A stretch of DNA of 11,152 nt, from contig NW_014011674.1 of NCBI RefSeq assembly GCF_000611645.1, positions 1-11,152 on the forward strand, in the 5' to 3' direction. Positions 7,838 through 11,152 of this stretch are shown here, one piece after another; the first letter of the stretch is position 1; each line of letters begins with the position of its first letter. Under the pieces are notes generated by a model. The model did not search any database. It saw only the letters and a list, made by a program, of their open reading frames with translations, and had not been told where the DNA came from. Source of the DNA: Monoraphidium neglectum. Lineage: Eukaryota > Chlorophyta > Chlorophyceae > Sphaeropleales > Selenastraceae. A program made the translations under genes and the position numbers.

Positions 7838-9117
7838 TCACTTCTCCTCAGCTGCGGCCGGCTGCGGCTCGGCGGCCTCGAGCGGCGGCAGGTCGTCGTC
7901 ATCGTCGTCCTCGTCGCTGTCCCCCTCGCCGCCGGGCCCCCCCGCGGCGCCGCCCATGCTGGCCATGAGCTTCTCCATATCCATCCCCGGCGGCAGGCCG
8001 CCCATGCCGCCCATGCCGCCCCCCCCAAGCCCGCCGCCGCCCATGCCGCCGAGCATAGACGCAAAGTCCATGCCGCCTGGGGGCCCGCCCATGCCGCCGC
8101 CCATGCCGCCCATGCCGCTCATGCCGCTCATGTCTATGTCGTCCGCCGCATCGTCGTCCGAGTCGACCCACTTGTCCCAGTCGACCTGCCCGGCGGAAGG
8201 GCGATTGCAGGGCGGCGGGGGTGCGCGGGCCTGCAAGGCGCTCCCGTTGAGGGGGGAGGGGCGGCCGGGACCCCAGGGCTCTGCCAGCGCTGATTGTCAG
8301 CTACAGCCCTGCGAACGCGCCCAGTAGCCCCGCCCCTCGCCCGCCTGCATCCCACTCCGATGCCCAACGCTTCACGGCGCCCCGGGTCGGCGCGACGAGA
8401 GGCATGGGCGGGACGGGAGGCATGTACTCTCCCGGCCATAACGCGGCACGTCGCATGCTGGCCGCACGCAGGAACGGCACGGGGCCGAGCCCGGGCGGCG
8501 TCAGCATCCACCGCTCTCCTGCAATCCGCAGGCCCACCTTGATGTGCTTGTCCCCCTTGGACGACTCCTTAGTCAGCCTCGGCCAGCTGCCCTCCTCGTT
8601 CTTCTCTAGCACAAGGAATATGTGGCGCGGCAGAGTGTTGAACTTGGACTGCTCCTTATCCACGCCAGCAAAAAGTTGGAGGTCCAGGGAGTATTCGGTG
8701 CCGGAATCGGACGCGGTGCCAGAGAACGTGAGCCGTGACTGCTTGCCGTCGTCCTCGCTGGTGATCTCCAGCTTGGGCTCTGCGGAACGGCGGCGGGCGT
8801 GCGGCGGGAGGGGGGGCTTTTGTTATGGCCACCGGGCACTCCCGGGTGGTGAGAAGGGCGCGGTGGCGTGCAGGAGAGGGGGGGCGGCGGAGCGGCGCCA
8901 TGCAGCGCTGTGCAGCGCAGCTTCCGGACAGGCTCGTAGCTGGCGGTGCAGCGCGAGCAGTATAATCTGCTGCTTGATCCTAGCTAAAAGCGACTCGTGC
9001 CGCGCCTAAACAGGTTCCAGATCCCAGCGCCCGCGCACCCTTCACATCCTGCACGTCTATCGTGAGGTAGACGCAGTGAGGCCGCTGCGCCCAGAGAACG
9101 TTCGGTGTTTTCGCCAT
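7838..9117 (-). CDS. p23/Sba1-type Hsp90 co-chaperone (CS domain), 3 exons
   Basis: p23 binds the ATP-closed Hsp90 dimer through its CS domain, slowing ATP hydrolysis and helping client release in the cytosol and nucleus. Exons on the minus strand: 9117-9039, 8779-8538 and 8185-7838; introns are 259 and 352 bp with GTGCGC and GTGGGC donors and GCAG/GGCAG acceptors. Phases agree: GAG is split 1+2 at the first junction, and the second is phase 0 (HIK|VDW). The 222-residue protein begins MAKTPNVLWAQRPHCVYLTI, typical of the first CS strands. It carries the p23 signature WPRLTKE at 92-98 and VDWDKWVDSDDD at 108-119, which resembles plant p23. Next come a Gly/Met-rich segment (about 126-189, repeated MGG) and an acidic tail with DSDEDDDDDD near 196-205, where other p23 proteins also have an acidic tail. 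The start is supported by GCCATGGCG context and by the N terminus matching the family. The domain is complete and undamaged. Confidence 0.92.
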
Positions 9118-9145
9118 GGCGCTGCCTGCTGAGACCAGGACCGCT

Positions 9146-9163
9146 TTCGGGATCGTTCTGGAA
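9146..9163 (-). promoter_or_regulatory. Heat shock element-like site upstream of p23
   Basis: Read on the minus strand this is TTCcaGAAcgATCccGAA: four alternating 3-base units spaced by two bases, matching TTC-GAA-TTC-GAA at 11 of 12 defined positions. Heat shock factor trimers bind arrays of at least three such units. It lies 29-46 nt upstream of the p23 ATG, close enough to fall in the 5' UTR or core promoter. Known biology of p23 as an Hsp90 partner makes heat-shock control plausible, but binding is inferred. Confidence 0.5.
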
Positions 9164-9315
9164 GTCCTGATCTGGAGCGCGTGCGGTCGAGTGACGTTTG
9201 CTCACGTTGGGTACTCCTACAATCCACGCATAATAGTTTGCTCCGCAACAGCCTGTGCTGCTGCTTTGATCGCCCGCCAACGTGAGCCGCCGCACAGCTG
9301 CCGTGCTGGGGTCGG

Positions 9316-9331
9316 GAAGCTTCCCAACTTC
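9316..9331 (-). promoter_or_regulatory. Possible second, gapped heat shock element upstream of p23
   Basis: GAAgcTTC within the 12-bp palindrome GGGAAGCTTCCC, followed after five bases by another TTC at 9329-9331. It lies about 200 bp upstream of the p23 ATG, a usual promoter distance. The core GAAGCTTC also occurs elsewhere in the window (near 7329 and 7810) outside promoters, so it is weak on its own. Confidence 0.25.
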
Positions 9332-10743
9332 CAAGCCTGGACCACCGCCACAGCTTTGTCAGCGCTGGTGAGGCTGTTGCCCTTGAACGCTGTCCTCAAC
9401 CTGAGTGCCAGTCGGATAGCAGCCGCCGACATGTAGGTGAGGGGTTCATTCAACGTAATGCGGCGCTTACAGATGCCGGTTTGCCGCCAGCGCATGACGA
9501 CTTGGACCGGGTGCCTGTTGCTGAAACAGCAGCAGGCCGCGTCTCACGCGCGCCGGTGCCGCGAGCAGCTGTGGCTAGAGCAAGATGGAGCCGTCATTAC
9601 CGCAAAAACGACGCGCCCGGCCCGGAGGCGGCTGTGATCGGATAGGCGTGCGTCGCGCGCACGGCCGTGAGCCCGCGGGTGCTTGGTTAACCAGGGAGTT
9701 TTGTTCGCCAGGCCGACGGCATCGCTGCAACCGCGGCCTTGGCACGCAGCGCAGCCCGACGGCCGCGCCCGGACGGGCCGCGATCCGAGACGACGCGCGC
9801 AGCGCCGCACTGCCCGCCGTCGCGGGGCGAGGTTGCAGTTGCGAACCCATAATCAAGCGCCGCGGTGGCAGGGCTGAGGGGTGCGCGACAGGGGCGGCGG
9901 GGTCCAAGGGTTCGCAACAGAACAAAACACAGTGCAGGTCGCTGCAAAGGGCCGGGGCCTGCTGCCGCAAGGCACGGGGGCTGGCCGGCTGGCAGGCTGG
10001 GGGGCGGGGTGAGGGTTGCGCAACCGCACCTCGGACTGTGAGGATCAGCGCAGTCGATACGCGCGGGAGAAGGGGGGGGGGGCGCCGGCAGGGGTTGCGT
10101 GCATGGTGTCCGGCCGCTACACCGCGCGCCGCCGCAGCAGGTCACGCCACCAAAATCGACCCTTGAAGTGGGGTTTCCGACGAATAGCCACGAGACGAGT
10201 GCAGAGCGGTGTGGAGGGAGGGGGGAAAAGGGGGAACCCCTGCGCGGCCCGACGGGGGTGACGGATGCCGCTCGGTGGCTGGCCTCGCCGCGCCGTAGCG
10301 CTCGGCGACGGGCTGGCTAACCTGCAGCCTGTGCTCCCTCTCCGCAGCTTCGGTGCCGCGGGCGGTGTGGGGAAAGGGCGAGCAGCGGCGGAGGGCACAA
10401 TCCAGCACCCAGGGGCCCCCCGAATCAAACAGGGCGCAAGCAAGCGCATGGAGGGGCGCCTGCGCACGCGCGCGCGGAAAGCCGTGTGGCAGAGGGGGGC
10501 GCGCCGCACGCGCGGCGAGGCGGGGTTGAGTGAGGGCTCGAGGGAGCGGGAGGAGGGGTCAGGTGTCCGTTCCATGGTTCCAGGTGTTGTAGGTATTGTG
10601 TAAATGTATATGCACGAGATGGCTGACGGCGGTGCGCAGCCGCTTTGTTGGTGTCCCTTGTCAGTCCTGCCCCCCCCCCTATTCCATAGCGCAGCCGCGG
10701 CCCCAAAATCGGCCGCGCCGGCGGCCCGCCCGGCGGCCCGCAG

Positions 10744-10806
10744 GGGTCCCAGGCGGCCGCCCCGGCGTGCCTCGCGCCGCCTGGCCGCCGGCCCCGGCTG
10801 GGACCC
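10744..10806. repeat. Inverted repeat downstream of the right-edge gene
   Basis: GGGTCCCAG at 10744-10752 is the exact reverse complement of CTGGGACCC at 10798-10806. A shorter inner pair overlaps the left arm (10751-10757 with 10776-10782), so the two could be alternative folds. It begins 39 nt past the stop of the minus-strand exon at 10845, in its probable 3' UTR. Confidence 0.6.
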
Positions 10807-10833
10807 GTCGCGGCGCCGCCGTCGCGGCTCCAG

Positions 10834-10853
10834 ATCACATCACATCACATCAC
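10834..10853. repeat. Pentanucleotide repeat (ATCAC)4 over a stop codon
   Basis: Four exact ATCAC units. On the minus strand they encode the last two residues (Val-Met) and the TGA stop of the right-edge gene before continuing into its 3' UTR. Confidence 0.9.
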
Positions 10854-10949
10854 GGAGCAGCCGCAGTCCGAGGTTGGGTTGTAGTTGCCCCGCGGCCGCA
10901 GAACGTCGAGGATCTCGGGGACCCCCGCCTTGCGCATCTCGTGGACCCG
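10845..10949 (-). CDS. Probable last exon of an unidentified gene; protein ends in a CAAX box
   Basis: After an acceptor CTGCAG (10952-10950) the minus strand reads 34 codons and TGA, beginning RVHEMRKAGVPEILDVLR and ending NPTSDCGCSVM. The composition is protein-like (charged amphipathic helix, few low-complexity residues), unlike the surrounding frames. The terminus CSVM fits the CAAX rule; Met at the last position is normally read by farnesyltransferase, and the cysteine two residues earlier could be a second lipid site, so membrane anchoring is likely if the exon is real. CSVM ends occur in Rheb GTPases and in plant heavy-metal-associated isoprenylated proteins and MUB proteins, but I recognise no family from the preceding residues. 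The rest of the gene lies beyond 11152; no clear coding exon is visible in 10953-11152, which is probably intron. The start given is the acceptor, not a start codon. Confidence 0.5.
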   Translation of the reverse strand, partial: RVHEMRKAGVPEILDVLRPRGNYNPTSDCGCSVM

Positions 10950-11152
10950 CTGCAGTATCGAATAGAATGAGGGCCGCTTTGCGGGGTCCTGGTTTCATCA
11001 AAATGAGGGCCGAGGTGATGAAAGCGGTGTGAGGGCATGGGGGCGAGGGCGTGGGCAAGAGATGGGGGAGCGGGGCCGGCCGCCTCGCGGGCCCCGGCGC
11101 GCCGACGGGGCCGCGGGCGGCGGCCGCGTCGGGCCGGAGCGAGGGGCTGCGG
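10950..11152 (-). other. Probable intron of the right-edge gene
   Basis: Upstream of the acceptor at 10950 no frame on the minus strand looks like a protein and the sequence becomes extremely GC-rich toward the window edge. I see only one GT (near 11104-11105) that could be a donor, without good context, so the intron probably extends past the window. Confidence 0.35.

Larger units (their letters stand above)
9118..10844. other. GC-rich intergenic region, no gene supported
   Basis: Apart from the p23 promoter at its left edge, I find nothing here resembling a conserved protein or RNA. The longest open frames (plus 9585-10166, minus 9687-10145) are arginine/proline/alanine-rich frames expected from random high-GC DNA, and they overlap each other on opposite strands. 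Visible structure includes palindromes TGGTTAACCA (9684-9693) and GGTTGCGCAACC (10014-10025), a G-run at 10071-10081, G-rich patches near 10216-10245, and an inverted repeat at 10744-10806. A plus-strand TGTAA occurs at 10599-10603 with no identifiable gene ahead of it. An unrecognised noncoding transcript or a fast-evolving gene cannot be excluded. Confidence 0.45.

Noticed and set aside
9116..9436. 106-residue plus-strand open frame starting at the p23 start codon palindrome
   Set aside because: CCATGG gives an ATG on both strands. The frame has no family resemblance and runs through the p23 promoter.
9889..9922. T-loop-like GGGTTCGCAAC as part of a tRNA gene
   Set aside because: No acceptor stem, D-arm or anticodon arm can be drawn around it.
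9585..10166. 193-residue plus-strand open frame
   Set aside because: It is Arg/Gly/Ala-rich, overlapped by an equally long minus-strand frame, with no motif, no splice logic and no poly(A) signal close behind.
10599..10603. TGTAA on the plus strand as the end of a gene in 10100-10600
   Set aside because: The frames ahead of it show no protein-like content; kept only as an unexplained motif in the intergenic entry.

Overview
This is eukaryotic nuclear DNA, most likely from a GC-rich green alga (Chlorophyta). The evidence is very high GC with GC-ending codons, genes split by 150-450 bp introns, mostly GTGAGG/GTGCGC-type donors and C-rich (not T-rich) acceptors ending in GCAG, alanine- and glycine-rich low-complexity protein segments, and TGTAA motifs (the algal poly(A) signal) behind a stop codon. 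The two recognisable proteins share features with land-plant homologues. The species cannot be named from the window.

Layout. 1-953: intergenic and promoter DNA, less GC-rich than the rest, with no gene I can support. 954-7349 (+): the nucleoporin NUP85, rebuilt here as 13 exons whose junction phases all agree and whose summed length (2535 nt) is a multiple of three, giving 844 residues. 7350-7837: short tail-to-tail intergenic stretch where the 3' ends of two convergent genes meet; it holds a TGTAA on each strand and a perfect 15-bp hairpin. 7838-9117 (-): a p23/Sba1-type Hsp90 co-chaperone in three exons (222 residues). 9118-10844: p23 promoter with a heat-shock-element-like site next to the start codon, then about 1.6 kb with no convincing gene. 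10845-10949 (-): probable last exon of a gene running off the right edge, whose protein would end in a CAAX-type prenylation box (CSVM).

The genes do not form a pathway; they look like unrelated housekeeping neighbours. The most unusual structure is in the NUP85 introns. (TG)n tracts lie at the 5' ends of introns 4 and 7, and complementary (CA)n tracts at the 3' ends of introns 9 and 10, so opposite ends of the pre-mRNA could pair around exons 8-10. Intron 4 is also a multiple of three with no in-frame stop, and intron 2 has two in-frame candidate donors. I see no mobile element, CRISPR array, rRNA, tRNA or defence system. Exon boundaries are inferred from reading frame, splice consensus and remembered family similarity; no alignment or transcript data were available.
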